Assembly (NCBI RefSeq): GCF_003436425.1
Contig: NZ_QSPK01000019.1
Location: forward strand, 1 to 37,024
Direction of reading: 5' to 3'
Source of the DNA: Eubacterium sp. TM05-53
GTDB taxonomy: Bacteria > Bacillota_I > Bacilli_A > Erysipelotrichales > Erysipelotrichaceae
Length of the DNA: 37,024 nucleotides
Each line of letters starts with the position of its first letter. Positions within the stretch are counted from its first letter, which is position 1. Under the pieces are notes generated by a model, which had not been told where the DNA came from, made no database searches, and was given only the letters and a program-made list of their open reading frames with translations. The position numbers and the translations under genes were made by a program. Shown in pieces: positions 5,905 through 15,166 of the stretch.

Positions 5905-8049
5905 CTAAATTTCAAACCATTTGATTTCACAAGCATCCAATTCAACTTCGAAACTTGTTCCATCACCCTTATACACGGTAGTTGTCTGTGGTTCATATGT
6001 ATTATTGACAACACAGAAACTATTTGTAGAAGGATATACGTTGATATCCACATTGTAGTTGTCGGAATACCAGCGTTTCATTTCTTCTTCTTTGTGCGCT
6101 GCAAAGAAGATTGCACGATACAATAGTCTTACGTTCTCAAAACTAAATGGAAGACCATTCATATACACACCGCGACCTTTTCCATACTCATTTACAGCTA
6201 AATTGACATGTAGATCTTTTTCAGCCAAGATTTCGGTTTCAGGAAGAGCATATACATCATTTACACATTCTCCCCAATCTTCATGTTCTAATTGTTCTGT
6301 TATGAAGTGGTTTGGATGTACTTTCCAATTGTATTTGTCTGTGTGCATTGTGAAACCTAATTCTTTATCCACACCTAATACATCGTATAAAGTGAAGAAT
6401 TTACCGTTGCGGTTGATTGCTGTTGGCTCACCAACACCGATAAATCCACCGCCCTGGTCTACATAACGACGAAGAGCTGTAATCACTGGTTCATCAAATT
6501 CAGCTCCACCACTAAAGCTTGTGTATGCAGAACCAATGTTCATCACAACGTCCATATCATCTAAGATGGTTGGATCTTTACGAATATCATCAAAACTAAT
6601 GAAATGAACATCAAATGGGAAACCACTCAACGCCTCCATTACACCTGTATATGAATAGATTTGTTTGTACCAAATGGCATGGTGAACCAAGTGTGTTCCC
6701 CAACGACGAAGTTCTCCCCAACTATTAATTACACCCACTTTTAATAAGTTTAATGGAACTTGTTGATTTACATGAGAATATAGCGTACGGAATTCGTCAC
6801 ATACCTTTTCAATATAATCAATGAATTCAGGGAAATCCAATGCCAATTTTAAATATCCACCATAACCAATACGATCGACTGGACTACGTAAAATAGCTCT
6901 ACGAGCTGTTACCCAGTTGACCTTAGCTTCTTTTAATGGATCTCCATTTTCATGGAAAACATCTGGGAAGAAGTATGGTAAAAATCTTCCTTCTGTATAC
7001 TTAACACCCTTAATATCGGAAATTAAACGAAGTGTTGTACCAGAACCAACCGATCCTACAACCGCATCCAATCCAATGGATTCAAAATATTTACCAAATG
7101 GCTCTGTACCAATCCAGTGATCCCCTAAGAACATCATGGCTTCTTTTCCATATTCATGACAAATATCCACAAATTTCTTCGCTAATTTACTTACTTCACG
7201 CTGTTGGAAATCCATGAAATCACGATATTCCTTAGTTGGAACACAGAAAGTTGAGTTATTAAATCCTTTGTTGATAATATATTCCGCTCTAAATGGATAG
7301 CCCACTTCTTTTTCAAACTGTTCCAAAATATATGGAGATACAGAAGCACTATATCCAAACCAGTCTACAAATTTTTCGCGTGCAAATTCATCAAATTGAA
7401 GAGTGAATTGGTGGAAGAACGTTGTAAAACGAACAACGTCTACATCATCTCTTTCTTCACAGAATTTTCTAAATTTATCCAATACATACTTTTGTGTTTT
7501 AGGTTGTCGAACGTCAAAAGTCATTTGATGTTCTTCACCCTGCCAATCATTCGTTAAAGCATTATACATATGTACAGGATCCCAAATCACAAATGCCAAG
7601 AAGCTTACTGTATACGCATGATACGGAATTGTATCATGAATAATCACTTCACCCGTTTCTTCATCATAATCCCAATTTGTGATGACTTCATCCGTCGTAC
7701 GATCAATAACTTCCCACCATCTGTGATTGTCTTTTGTGTTTGGCTTTAATTGATCTTTATAGAAATGCTGCATGATTTGAATTTTTAATTCGGTTGACTT
7801 TGCGGTCACAAAATCGCTCATCAAATACATCTGTTGGATTTCATCTGGATTTGCCTTTGCCCACTCATTATCTTTTCTTGTCGTATAGTAAGTCGCATAT
7901 TGCTTAATATCCATCTTACGCAATTCTTCTGGCATATCCGTTCCGTCACAGTCACGGATGGCATCGGCTTTCCATCGATTAATAATCTCAATTGTTGCAT
8001 CAATTACATCAACATCTGTCGGTACAGTTACTCTGCCTGTTTCAATCAT
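5905..8049 (-). CDS. lnpA: 1,3-beta-galactosyl-N-acetylhexosamine phosphorylase (GH112)
   Basis: The enzyme phosphorolyses lacto-N-biose I (Gal-beta-1,3-GlcNAc) and galacto-N-biose (Gal-beta-1,3-GalNAc), giving alpha-galactose 1-phosphate and the free N-acetylhexosamine in the cytoplasm. The protein matches GH112 along its whole 714 residues: the opening MIETGRVTVPTDVD, the TIM-barrel segment with FLGDHWIGTEPFGKYFESIG containing the proposed catalytic Asp, and the C-terminal Rossmann-like and beta domains. The start at 8049 is chosen because GGGAG precedes this ATG by 7 bases and the family begins there; a further ATG lies 48 bases upstream inside the preceding gene's end region. It is the last gene of the ABC transporter operon, 16 bases after the ATPase. 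Kinase and epimerase partners (lnpBCD of bifidobacteria) are not in this window. Confidence 0.96.
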   Translation of the reverse strand: MIETGRVTVPTDVDVIDATIEIINRWKADAIRDCDGTDMPEELRKMDIKQYATYYTTRKDNEWAKANPDEIQQMYLMSDFVTAKSTELKIQIMQHFYKDQLKPNTKDNHRWWEVIDRTTDEVITNWDYDEETGEVIIHDTIPYHAYTVSFLAFVIWDPVHMYNALTNDWQGEEHQMTFDVRQPKTQKYVLDKFRKFCEERDDVDVVRFTTFFHQFTLQFDEFAREKFVDWFGYSASVSPYILEQFEKEVGYPFRAEYIINKGFNNSTFCVPTKEYRDFMDFQQREVSKLAKKFVDICHEYGKEAMMFLGDHWIGTEPFGKYFESIGLDAVVGSVGSGTTLRLISDIKGVKYTEGRFLPYFFPDVFHENGDPLKEAKVNWVTARRAILRSPVDRIGYGGYLKLALDFPEFIDYIEKVCDEFRTLYSHVNQQVPLNLLKVGVINSWGELRRWGTHLVHHAIWYKQIYSYTGVMEALSGFPFDVHFISFDDIRKDPTILDDMDVVMNIGSAYTSFSGGAEFDEPVITALRRYVDQGGGFIGVGEPTAINRNGKFFTLYDVLGVDKELGFTMHTDKYNWKVHPNHFITEQLEHEDWGECVNDVYALPETEILAEKDLHVNLAVNEYGKGRGVYMNGLPFSFENVRLLYRAIFFAAHKEEEMKRWYSDNYNVDINVYPSTNSFCVVNNTYEPQTTTVYKGDGTSFEVELDACEIKWFEI

Positions 8050-8065
8050 TTTATTTTCTCCCAAA

Positions 8066-9157
8066 CTAGTCAATTCTATTTTCAGTTTCCATATCAAAGA
8101 AATGTACTTTTGATAAGTCCATTGTTAATTTAATTGTTGAATGTGCTTCTGGTTCCAAACGAGAATTTACTTTGGCACACATTTTTTGTCCATTTAAATC
8201 ACCATGCAAAATATATTCATGGCCCAATAATTCGGCCACTTCAATTTCAAAATCAAAGTTAGCACTCGGATATGTATCAGCGACAATTCCCTCACCATGT
8301 AAATCTTCTGGACGAATACCCATGATAACTTCTTTTCCTTCGTAGCTAGAAAGTTTTTCTCTATACATCAAAGGAATTTCAATCTTCATGTCCTTTACAT
8401 GGAAGAAACCATTTGTATACGTACCCTTCACAAAGTTTGTTGCAGGCGCACCCAAGAATCCAGCTACGAATAAGTTTGCCGGATTATTATATATTTCTTT
8501 TGGTGTACCAATCTGCTGGATATATCCACCCTTCATCACAACAATACGATCAGCCATAGTCATGGCTTCGGTTTGATCGTGTGTTACATAAATGGTAGTA
8601 GCTCCAATACGTTCGTGAAGCTGAATGATTTCCGAACGCATTTGTACACGCAATTTCGCATCCAAGTTTGATAGTGGCTCATCCATTAAGAATACCTTCG
8701 CATTACGAACGATAGCACGACCCAAGGCAACACGCTGTCTTTGACCACCTGATAAAGCTTTTGGCTTACGATCCAAATAAGGCTCAATCTCTAAAATACG
8801 AGCTGCTTCATGCACACGCTTATCAATCTCTTCCTTACTATACTTACGTAATTTCAAACCAAAGGCCATATTCTCATATACACTCATATGAGGGTATAAC
8901 GCATAAGACTGGAATACCATCGCAATATCACGATCTTTTGGTTCCACATCATTCATTCTTTTTCCATCAATGTAGAAATCACCGGCACTAATCTCTTCCA
9001 AACCAGCAATCATACGAAGTGTTGTAGATTTACCACATCCACTTGGTCCTACAAACACAATAAACTCTTTATCTTTCACTTCTAAATTAAAGTCAAATAC
9101 AGCCTGAACATTGTTGTCATATATTTTATCAACATGCTGCAATGATAATTCTGCCAT
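8066..9157 (-). CDS. msmX: Sugar ABC transporter ATPase, MsmX/UgpC type
   Basis: This 363-residue ATPase powers a CUT1-class sugar importer. It has Walker A GPSGCGKSTT, the Q-loop, the signature LSGGQRQRVALGRA, Walker B VFLMDEPLSNLDAKLR and the switch His in VTHDQTEA, followed by a TOBE-type C-terminal domain of about 120 residues. All catalytic residues are present. In many Firmicutes one MsmX serves several importers from elsewhere in the genome; here it is embedded in the lacto-N-biose operon and may be dedicated to it or shared. It is preceded by a good ribosome site (AGGAGGAAG) and followed closely by lnpA. The gene name is by family resemblance. Confidence 0.93.
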   Translation of the reverse strand: MAELSLQHVDKIYDNNVQAVFDFNLEVKDKEFIVFVGPSGCGKSTTLRMIAGLEEISAGDFYIDGKRMNDVEPKDRDIAMVFQSYALYPHMSVYENMAFGLKLRKYSKEEIDKRVHEAARILEIEPYLDRKPKALSGGQRQRVALGRAIVRNAKVFLMDEPLSNLDAKLRVQMRSEIIQLHERIGATTIYVTHDQTEAMTMADRIVVMKGGYIQQIGTPKEIYNNPANLFVAGFLGAPATNFVKGTYTNGFFHVKDMKIEIPLMYREKLSSYEGKEVIMGIRPEDLHGEGIVADTYPSANFDFEIEVAELLGHEYILHGDLNGQKMCAKVNSRLEPEAHSTIKLTMDLSKVHFFDMETENRID

Positions 9158-9168
9158 ACTTCTTCCTC

Positions 9169-9342
9169 CTATTTATGTTTTCGATTGTATAGAAACAATA
9201 ATGTTAGTAAGCCTGTCAATCCAACGATTTCAATCATTAGATTACGAACACTTACCGTCTTCTGTGCCCAAATGATCATACCTAAGAACACAAAGAATAA
9301 TACGATCATAATTATGTTCATTCCTTTATTTTCATCTCTCAT
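9169..9342 (-). CDS. Small two-helix membrane protein (DUF6903-like)
   Basis: A 57-residue protein with two hydrophobic helices: NIIMIVLFFVFLGMIIWAQ and LMIEIVGLTGLLTLLFLYN, joined by KTVSVRN, and a basic tail NRKHK. Short proteins of this pattern, with QKTV...NL and a C-terminal LYNRKxK, recur between permease and ATPase genes of sugar operons in Firmicutes and are grouped as DUF6903. The ATG at 9342 is preferred over a GTG at 9351 because AAGG lies 8 bases before it. It sits 10 bases after the permease stop, in the operon. It may be an accessory of the transporter; function not known. Confidence 0.75.
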   Translation of the reverse strand: MRDENKGMNIIMIVLFFVFLGMIIWAQKTVSVRNLMIEIVGLTGLLTLLFLYNRKHK

Positions 9343-9352
9343 ATTAGACACC

Positions 9353-10213
9353 TTACTCTTTCATTCCACCAATACTCATGCCCTGTGTAATCTTCTTTTG
9401 AACACAAATATAAAGAACTAACGTTGGAATCATAACAATTACCAACCCAGCATACATGACACCAAAGTTTGCCTGTGACTTCGCATCCGCCATTAAGTAT
9501 TTAACACCAACGGCCAACGTAGCATTTTCTTTATCCATAAAAGTAAATGCGATAATATATTCATTCCAGAAAGCCAAGAATTGAAATAGGACAACCGTAA
9601 TAATACTTGGTCTTGCCATGGGAATCATAATCTTAGTCATTGTCTTAAAGTAGCCACAACCATCAATGCGAGCCGCCTCTTCATACGCCTTAGGCAACGT
9701 TTTAAAATAACCTGTCAACAAATAGATTGTGAAAGGTAGGGCCGTTGCCGCATACACGACAGAAAGCCAAAACTTACTATTTAAGAAAAAGTCAATTCCA
9801 AGCTTAATATCCGCATTAAATAACATTAAGAAAATTGGCAAAACAATATAGTTCACATTTACGAAAAGTCCGGCCATGAAAAGTCCATTAAAGAATTTCT
9901 TTCCCACAAAGTCAAATCGTGCCAAAACATACGATGCAGGAAGAGCAACCACCAATAGAATGACTAATGATAGTGCTGTTACAATGATTGTATTTAATAA
10001 ATAATCACCCATTCTTGCCTTCACAAAGGCATCCGCAAAGTTTGACCACAATATTTGTTTTGGAAGATCAAATGGATTTCCACTCACCAATTCCAATTGC
10101 GATTTTAAAGATGCAAGGAATACCCATGCGATGGGTACAATAATCGAAATAGCTAATGTGATCAGTGCCACATAAACAAAGATCTTGTATAAAGGAAAAT
10201 TATGTTTCTTCAT
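9353..10213 (-). CDS. Sugar ABC transporter permease, MalG type
   Basis: A 286-residue inner permease subunit of a CUT1 importer with six predicted membrane helices, starting with FVYVALITLAISIIVPIAWVF. The EAA loop that docks on the ATPase is EEAARIDGCGYFKTMTKIMIPMARP (about 197-221 in outline). The C terminus KKITQGMSIGGMKE is typical of MalG-like proteins. It pairs with the MalF-type permease just upstream (11-base gap) and with the lipoprotein to import the disaccharide that lnpA cleaves. Start supported by AGGA 7 bases upstream. Confidence 0.93.
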   Translation of the reverse strand: MKKHNFPLYKIFVYVALITLAISIIVPIAWVFLASLKSQLELVSGNPFDLPKQILWSNFADAFVKARMGDYLLNTIIVTALSLVILLVVALPASYVLARFDFVGKKFFNGLFMAGLFVNVNYIVLPIFLMLFNADIKLGIDFFLNSKFWLSVVYAATALPFTIYLLTGYFKTLPKAYEEAARIDGCGYFKTMTKIMIPMARPSIITVVLFQFLAFWNEYIIAFTFMDKENATLAVGVKYLMADAKSQANFGVMYAGLVIVMIPTLVLYICVQKKITQGMSIGGMKE

Positions 10214-10224
10214 ATCTCATCCTC

Positions 10225-11106
10225 CTAATACTGTAATACATCACGTTCAGTGATCTTATTTATGATGGCTGATAAGGCAAATGAGAATACGAAGATACAT
10301 ACTCCAACGGCCATACCAAATCCGTATTTACCAGCGAACGCATTGTTATACATATAGTTCAATGCCACTTCACTTCCTAGATTTCCCTCACTTGTCAATT
10401 GAACGAACATAAATGATAAGTTGATTGTAGAAATTACGAAGAAAGTTAAAGTTGTACGAATGTTATCCCAAATCAAAGGTAAAGTAATCATAAAGAACTG
10501 TCTGACTTTACTAGCCCCCTCAAGGCTTGCAGCCTCATATAGGTTTTCTGGAATACTCGACATACTCGACATATACATAACCATATAATAACCAATGGCC
10601 TGCCATACAAGGGCACCAATTATAGAATAGTTAATAACATCTGGATTTCCCATCCATTGTTGTTGTAAAGACGAAAGTCCAATCATACCAAAGAACGTAT
10701 TTAAAATACCATTCGTAGGTTGATAAATAGCTGAGAAAATACCTGCAATAACAACAATACTCAAAATATTTGGAATGTAGAAAATAACACGGAAGAAGTT
10801 TTTTCCAACAAACTCTTCACGAGTTAATAATGTCGCAAACAATACGGCCAACACCAAAGTGATGATCGTGATCAATACAACATACAAGATTGTATTTTGC
10901 ATAGCCTCAATAAAACGCATGTCGTTAAAAAGAACCTTAAAGTTGAAGAACCCAGCAAAAGTGGCATCACTTACGAAATTGCTCTTTTTAAAGAATGCTG
11001 TCTTAAATACATCAATCGTTGGAATCACCATAAAAATGAAGACTAGAATAACGGCTGGTGCAAGACACGCAAATACGAAACGATTTTGTGCTTTCTTTTT
11101 ATTCAT
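10225..11106 (-). CDS. Sugar ABC transporter permease, MalF type
   Basis: A 293-residue permease with about six membrane helices, the first being FVFACLAPAVILVFIFMVIPTIDVF. The EAA motif is YEAASLEGASKVRQFFMITLPLIWD. It is the shorter MalF type without the large periplasmic P2 loop, as usual in Firmicutes. GGGAGG lies 8 bases before the ATG. It follows the substrate-binding protein gene after a hairpin that probably lowers its expression relative to that protein. Specificity for lacto-N-biose or galacto-N-biose is inferred from the operon. Confidence 0.93.
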   Translation of the reverse strand: MNKKKAQNRFVFACLAPAVILVFIFMVIPTIDVFKTAFFKKSNFVSDATFAGFFNFKVLFNDMRFIEAMQNTILYVVLITIITLVLAVLFATLLTREEFVGKNFFRVIFYIPNILSIVVIAGIFSAIYQPTNGILNTFFGMIGLSSLQQQWMGNPDVINYSIIGALVWQAIGYYMVMYMSSMSSIPENLYEAASLEGASKVRQFFMITLPLIWDNIRTTLTFFVISTINLSFMFVQLTSEGNLGSEVALNYMYNNAFAGKYGFGMAVGVCIFVFSFALSAIINKITERDVLQY

Positions 11107-11125
11107 GAGTTACCTCCCATCTCTT

Positions 11126-11160
11126 AAAAAGCGACGAGCAACAATTTGCTCATCGCTTTA
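11126..11160 (-). terminator. Intercistronic attenuator hairpin after the substrate-binding gene
   Basis: AAAGCGACGAGCAA (11128-11141) and TTGCTCATCGCTTT (11146-11159) pair with one mismatch around a 4-base loop, followed on the minus strand by TTTTTAA. Its place between binding protein and permease genes is typical of partial terminators or mRNA-stabilising hairpins that give more binding protein than permease. Confidence 0.7.
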
Positions 11161-11167
11161 AGTTTAA

Positions 11168-12496
11168 TTATTCAGTTACAGCTTTGTTTTTAGATAATTT
11201 AACCCAAGCATCTGCTAATTTGCTTTGGTAATCTTTTGCAGTTAATTCACCAGTAGCTAAAGAGTCAATTGAACCAAATACTGTTGCAGCACGGTCAAAG
11301 TCTGGTAAGTTATCTGTATTGTAAGGAGCAAATGCACCTAATGCAGCAGAAGCAGTGTCATATACAGAGAAGAATTCTTTTGTATATCCATCTTCCATAG
11401 CCGCAATTGTGTCTGACATAGTTTCAGTTGGAACAATGTTTCCACCTTCAGCCATAATCTTAACGCCTTCATCCGAATAGATAAACTTCAAGAATGCTTT
11501 CGCATCATCTACGTTTTTAGCTTGAGCAGGAATCCATACTTGTTCAGTCATAGAACCAACGAAACGTTCACCATCTTTTTCTAATGCAGGCAATGGAAGT
11601 AATCCCCAGTGATAATCTTCAGGAGTTGTATCTGCCATTTCATTAACTACCCAGTCACCATTAGGCATGAATAATGCTTTTCCATCAATTACAGCCTGTT
11701 GGTTCATTGTGAAACCATCTTTCGCATTCGCATTTGCGACTGTATCAGAATATAAATAATCAGGACTTACTAATTTAGTTAAAATATCGATAGTTTGTTT
11801 AGCACCATCAGTATTCCAAGCATCCTTGTCATAATTTAATACATTAGTTAATAATTCTTCTCCACCAGTTTCTTTCAACAATGCATTTAATGTGTTGTCA
11901 AAGTAACCATTTGTTGGATACGTAAATAATGCGATACCATCTTTCTTAGCTTGATCACCTAAAGCCCAGAATTCTTCCCAAGTTGTTGGAAGTTCATATT
12001 TCTTTCCTTCTCCAACTAGTTCTGTATTATAGAAGAATCCAGCAGGAGTTGTCTTAAGTGGCATCAAATAAGATTTTCCATCACCATAATATTGTACGAT
12101 ACTACTATTTGCGTAGTTTTCATCCATACCAACTTCTTTAACTACATCTGAAATATCCAATACTTCATGAGTATTTAATTGAGTTTCAGTATATCCAGAA
12201 GGCTGACCTAAGTTATAGTAAACAACATCCGAATATTCACCCTTCGCATTTTCTTTATTCAATACATCAGGCAATTCTTTTTCAAAACGCAATTGAACAT
12301 CTACATCCGGATTTGCCTTTTCAAAAGCCTTAGCCAATTTTGTGAATACTTCTTCACCATTACCACCAGAGAAAGAATCAAATTTTAATACTCGCTTATC
12401 TCCAGAATCAGAATTTTCAGCTGGTTTGCTAGAACATCCTGCTAACATAGATGCTGCCATCGCAAATGATAATCCAGCAGTAATAATTTTTTTCAT
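11168..12496 (-). CDS. Sugar-binding lipoprotein of the lacto-N-biose importer
   Basis: A 442-residue extracytoplasmic solute-binding protein (family 1 type). Residues 1-20 are a lipoprotein signal peptide with lipobox MLAGC; Cys21 is the lipidated residue, tethering the protein to the membrane outer face. The mature part shows the bilobed pattern with LKFDSFSGGNGEEVFTKLAKAFEKANPDV at the start and GSMTEQVWIPAQAKNVDDAKAFLKFI late in the protein. AGGAGG precedes the ATG by 6 bases. It is the first gene of the operon. Binding of lacto-N-biose or galacto-N-biose is inferred from the GH112 gene in the same operon, not from motifs. Confidence 0.93.
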   Translation of the reverse strand: MKKIITAGLSFAMAASMLAGCSSKPAENSDSGDKRVLKFDSFSGGNGEEVFTKLAKAFEKANPDVDVQLRFEKELPDVLNKENAKGEYSDVVYYNLGQPSGYTETQLNTHEVLDISDVVKEVGMDENYANSSIVQYYGDGKSYLMPLKTTPAGFFYNTELVGEGKKYELPTTWEEFWALGDQAKKDGIALFTYPTNGYFDNTLNALLKETGGEELLTNVLNYDKDAWNTDGAKQTIDILTKLVSPDYLYSDTVANANAKDGFTMNQQAVIDGKALFMPNGDWVVNEMADTTPEDYHWGLLPLPALEKDGERFVGSMTEQVWIPAQAKNVDDAKAFLKFIYSDEGVKIMAEGGNIVPTETMSDTIAAMEDGYTKEFFSVYDTASAALGAFAPYNTDNLPDFDRAATVFGSIDSLATGELTAKDYQSKLADAWVKLSKNKAVTE

Positions 12497-12541
12497 ACTT
12501 TACCTCCTCATAAATTCGTATGAACCTCTTTTGACATGCCT

Positions 12542-12570
12542 AGTATAGCCTATTTGAAAGCGCTTTATCA
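12542..12570 (-). promoter_or_regulatory. Sugar-operon promoter with cre site
   Basis: TGAAAGCGCTTTAT (12555-12568) is a near-perfect CcpA operator (cre). It overlaps the spacer of a promoter read on the minus strand: TATACT at 12547-12542 as -10 and a poor -35 (TGATAA) at 12570-12565. CcpA bound there would shut the operon when preferred sugars are present. The weak -35 suits activation by the adjacent AraC protein. Confidence 0.75.
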
Positions 12571-12627
12571 TAAAAATATAGCTCTATATTTTAGATATAT
12601 TGTGGTTTAGTAATTTTGACAACAAAA

Positions 12628-12656
12628 TTGATAAACAATAGAAAACAATATATAAT
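12628..12656 (+). promoter_or_regulatory. Promoter of the AraC regulator
   Basis: TTGATA (12628-12633) and TATAAT (12651-12656) are 17 bases apart, a good vegetative promoter, about 20 bases before the start codon. AAGAGG gives the ribosome site. Confidence 0.7.
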
Positions 12657-12677
12657 AATACAAAAAGAGGTGTTTTT

Positions 12678-13514
12678 ATGAGTACACAACGCTTTCAAAT
12701 TGACCAAGTTGACTTCAATAAAGCCCGACCAAAACTACTATATATAACTGAATCCAAGTTCGATCACGAATGGAATTCCACCCTACATACCCATTTATAT
12801 ACAGAAATATTCTATGTGACAAAAGGCCATGGACTTTTAAGTTTAGACAACAAAAACTATCCCGTAAAAGAAGACGATCTCGTTATTGTCAATCCACTTA
12901 TCTCACATACCGAGCGTGGTATTGAAAATATCAACTTCGAATACATTGTTATGGGAATTGAAGGCGTCACCTTCTTTTCAAAAGAAGAGGACGAAGAAAA
13001 AGGATGTAGTATTGCCAACTATTATGAATACAAACACGAAGTATTATTCTATCTAAAAACCATTCTAATGGAAGTTAAGGCTAGAGATGCTGAATATCAA
13101 TCCTTATGCCAAAACTTATTAGAAGTATTACTGATCAACCTGATGCGTAGGGCCAACATTAGTTTAAAATCTTCACCCGTTAATAAAGCCAACAAAGACT
13201 GTGTCTATATTGAAAAATATATAGATGCTCACTTTAAAGAAGATATTACACTAGACACTTTAAGTGAACTCACTTTCTTAAATAAATATCACATTGTACA
13301 TGCCTTTAAACAATATAAGGGAATCTCTCCCATTAACTACATGATTCAAAAGCGTATTCAAGAAGCTAAAGTTCTACTTTCTACAACCAATCTTCAAATC
13401 TCAGAAATATCCATCATCATAGGATTTACGAGCCAATCCTATTTTGCCCAAGCCTTCAAAAAAGCAACGGGCATTTCACCTATTCAATTTAGAAAAAATC
13501 ATAGTGAACAATAG
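12678..13514 (+). CDS. AraC-family regulator of the lacto-N-biose operon
   Basis: A 278-residue activator. The N-terminal half (about 25-110) is a cupin-like sugar-sensing domain: HTHLYTEIFYVTKGHGLLSLDN followed by VKEDDLVIVNPLISHTE. The C-terminal hundred residues hold the two HTH motifs of AraC proteins, with FLNKYHIVHAFKQYKGISPINYM and the hallmark IGFTSQSYFAQAFKKATGISPIQFR. It is transcribed divergently from the sugar operon, with the shared intergenic region holding a weak operon promoter, so it is the likely disaccharide-responsive activator of that operon. Ligand unproven. Confidence 0.92.
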   Translation: MSTQRFQIDQVDFNKARPKLLYITESKFDHEWNSTLHTHLYTEIFYVTKGHGLLSLDNKNYPVKEDDLVIVNPLISHTERGIENINFEYIVMGIEGVTFFSKEEDEEKGCSIANYYEYKHEVLFYLKTILMEVKARDAEYQSLCQNLLEVLLINLMRRANISLKSSPVNKANKDCVYIEKYIDAHFKEDITLDTLSELTFLNKYHIVHAFKQYKGISPINYMIQKRIQEAKVLLSTTNLQISEISIIIGFTSQSYFAQAFKKATGISPIQFRKNHSEQ

Positions 13515-13658
13515 AAAACATATTATCACATTTATCTCTTTACACATTATACATCTACGAATACTAGTTTCTACCAGTAAAACACTGAATGAAAATAGTA
13601 TAGAATAAACAAGAATAGTACATATAATATCTTTCTAACAACCATATTTTTTCTCCTT

Positions 13659-14033
13659 CTAGAATCCATTACTCATCTGTACTTGTTGATCAAACATTTG
13701 TTGCTGCTGATCAAATTGTTGTTGTGCCATGTCATTTTGTTGATTAACCTGCTGCTGATTAAACGCATCCACCTGTTCATTGAATAACCGCATTTGTTCT
13801 CTAAAATATTCATGGTCTTGTAATGCGATTTGGCGGATATATTCCAATTCTTGATTGGTGCAATCCGTATAGTATTGAATAATGGATAATTCTTCCTCTA
13901 CCCAATCTTCATATGACGTATAGTTTTCTTCTTGTATTGAATAAGGATCGTTATAATCCACTGCACTTGTTGATTGAGCTGCACAACCCGTAAATAACAC
14001 TAACAATATTAATAAACTTATAATTTTATCCAT
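13659..14033 (-). CDS. Gln-rich lipoprotein
   Basis: A 124-residue secreted lipoprotein. Residues 1-17 form the signal peptide, with lipobox LFTGC; the mature Cys is followed by a short Ser/Ala segment. The C-terminal third is very rich in Gln (NQQQVNQQNDMAQQQFDQQ and more), with a repeating QQ-x-FDQQ pattern of coiled-coil or low-complexity type. It follows the membrane metallopeptidase gene by 16 bases, so both are likely one operon; it could be a partner or substrate. No known family is recognised. Ribosome site AAAGGA supports the start. Confidence 0.75.
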   Translation of the reverse strand: MDKIISLLILLVLFTGCAAQSTSAVDYNDPYSIQEENYTSYEDWVEEELSIIQYYTDCTNQELEYIRQIALQDHEYFREQMRLFNEQVDAFNQQQVNQQNDMAQQQFDQQQQMFDQQVQMSNGF

Positions 14034-14049
14034 TTTTCTATTTCCTTTC

Positions 14050-15138
14050 TCATTCGTACATTTGATATAAATTATTCAAATAATTATAGATATCTATATT
14101 CAATTCCTCTAATTCTTCTGGATCATTCACATACAATTCAGATGCTTCGGCAAAGAATTCACCTGGATTCGTAGTCCCATAATCGCCTAAGCAATCAGGA
14201 TTACTTTTATACAGACCAATCCATTCCGAATTATATGCAGGAGATCTTTTCTCACTACGCGAGAAATGTGTATAGTCATAAATATGTGCCAGTTCGTGTG
14301 TGACATGACTTTTTTGATCGTTGTATTCATCTGGATCCACTTGTAGAGTAATAGATTTATCTTCAAATGAGGCATAACCATATACTCCAAAGCCATGGTT
14401 ATCCATATCCACACCATCTTCACGAGCATATTTTTTAAACTTTTTTGGTGAACACAAATTGATTTGTTGACAATTATCCAACATAAACTGTGGCTGTGTC
14501 TTCACAAATTCATTTAAATATCTTTGTACATCCCCCACTTTCAATTTACTTCCGGCAACAATATGAATTTTCGGAAGATTTTGAACTGCAAAATACTCTT
14601 CCTCAATAATCTGATTGTATGTATCTTCAATTACAGCATATTCTTCTTTCTCTATACTTTTAACTACACGATACTGTATCCAAATTGGAGATAGTGTGAT
14701 AGCTAAAGCAATCGTAGTTAATACTAAAAGCACCTTCCTTTTAACTCCATTTGACTTAGACACATTGTCCTGCATATATTGAAGGCAATCCTGATTTTGT
14801 TCATATGTAAAATTCTGGATACGCTCCTGATAAAAATCATGCTTACTCGTCGCATCTAATAAATCAACACTTTCCAATGTGCCTTGGCTCAATCTGGAAC
14901 GAACATATTCTTCTTGAAGCTTATCTAGATCTACTTTCTTGCGATACAAAAGCAATAAAACAAGTAATGCGATTAATCCAGCCACAAGAATGCAGTAAGG
15001 CATTTTTAAATTATTAATCCAAACAAGTTCCATTCCCTTTGGATGGTTTAAACACATTAGCTTCTTTCGATAGCTTTGTAAAAAATCAACTACAACAAAA
15101 AATACAACTCCTGAAAAAAATAATTTAACCTTACTCAT
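14050..15138 (-). CDS. Membrane-anchored zinc metallopeptidase
   Basis: This 362-residue protein has three hydrophobic segments (about 6-20, 48-65 and 136-155) and a C-terminal domain with the zinc site HELAH at 281-285, followed by a Glu ligand candidate in NPGEFFAEA (324-332). HExxH plus a downstream E-F-F-A-E is the gluzincin arrangement, as in the lethal-factor-like peptidases. With three membrane spans and a cytoplasmic start, the catalytic domain would face outside. Residues 66-135 would then be a cytoplasmic loop. Operon partner is the Gln-rich lipoprotein. Substrate unknown. Neighbouring defence-type genes do not by themselves imply a role there. Confidence 0.8.
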   Translation of the reverse strand: MSKVKLFFSGVVFFVVVDFLQSYRKKLMCLNHPKGMELVWINNLKMPYCILVAGLIALLVLLLLYRKKVDLDKLQEEYVRSRLSQGTLESVDLLDATSKHDFYQERIQNFTYEQNQDCLQYMQDNVSKSNGVKRKVLLVLTTIALAITLSPIWIQYRVVKSIEKEEYAVIEDTYNQIIEEEYFAVQNLPKIHIVAGSKLKVGDVQRYLNEFVKTQPQFMLDNCQQINLCSPKKFKKYAREDGVDMDNHGFGVYGYASFEDKSITLQVDPDEYNDQKSHVTHELAHIYDYTHFSRSEKRSPAYNSEWIGLYKSNPDCLGDYGTTNPGEFFAEASELYVNDPEELEELNIDIYNYLNNLYQMYE

Positions 15139-15166
15139 TTTTATATCTTCCTTTCCTTTACATGAA

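Noticed and set aside
5805..6053. Minus-strand 82-residue frame near the lnpA end
   Set aside because: It overlaps the 3' part of lnpA in another frame and lacks a Shine-Dalgarno sequence and family features.
13515..13658. Promoter or small gene after araC
   Set aside because: AT-rich DNA without a recognisable hairpin, promoter pair or open frame with a ribosome site.
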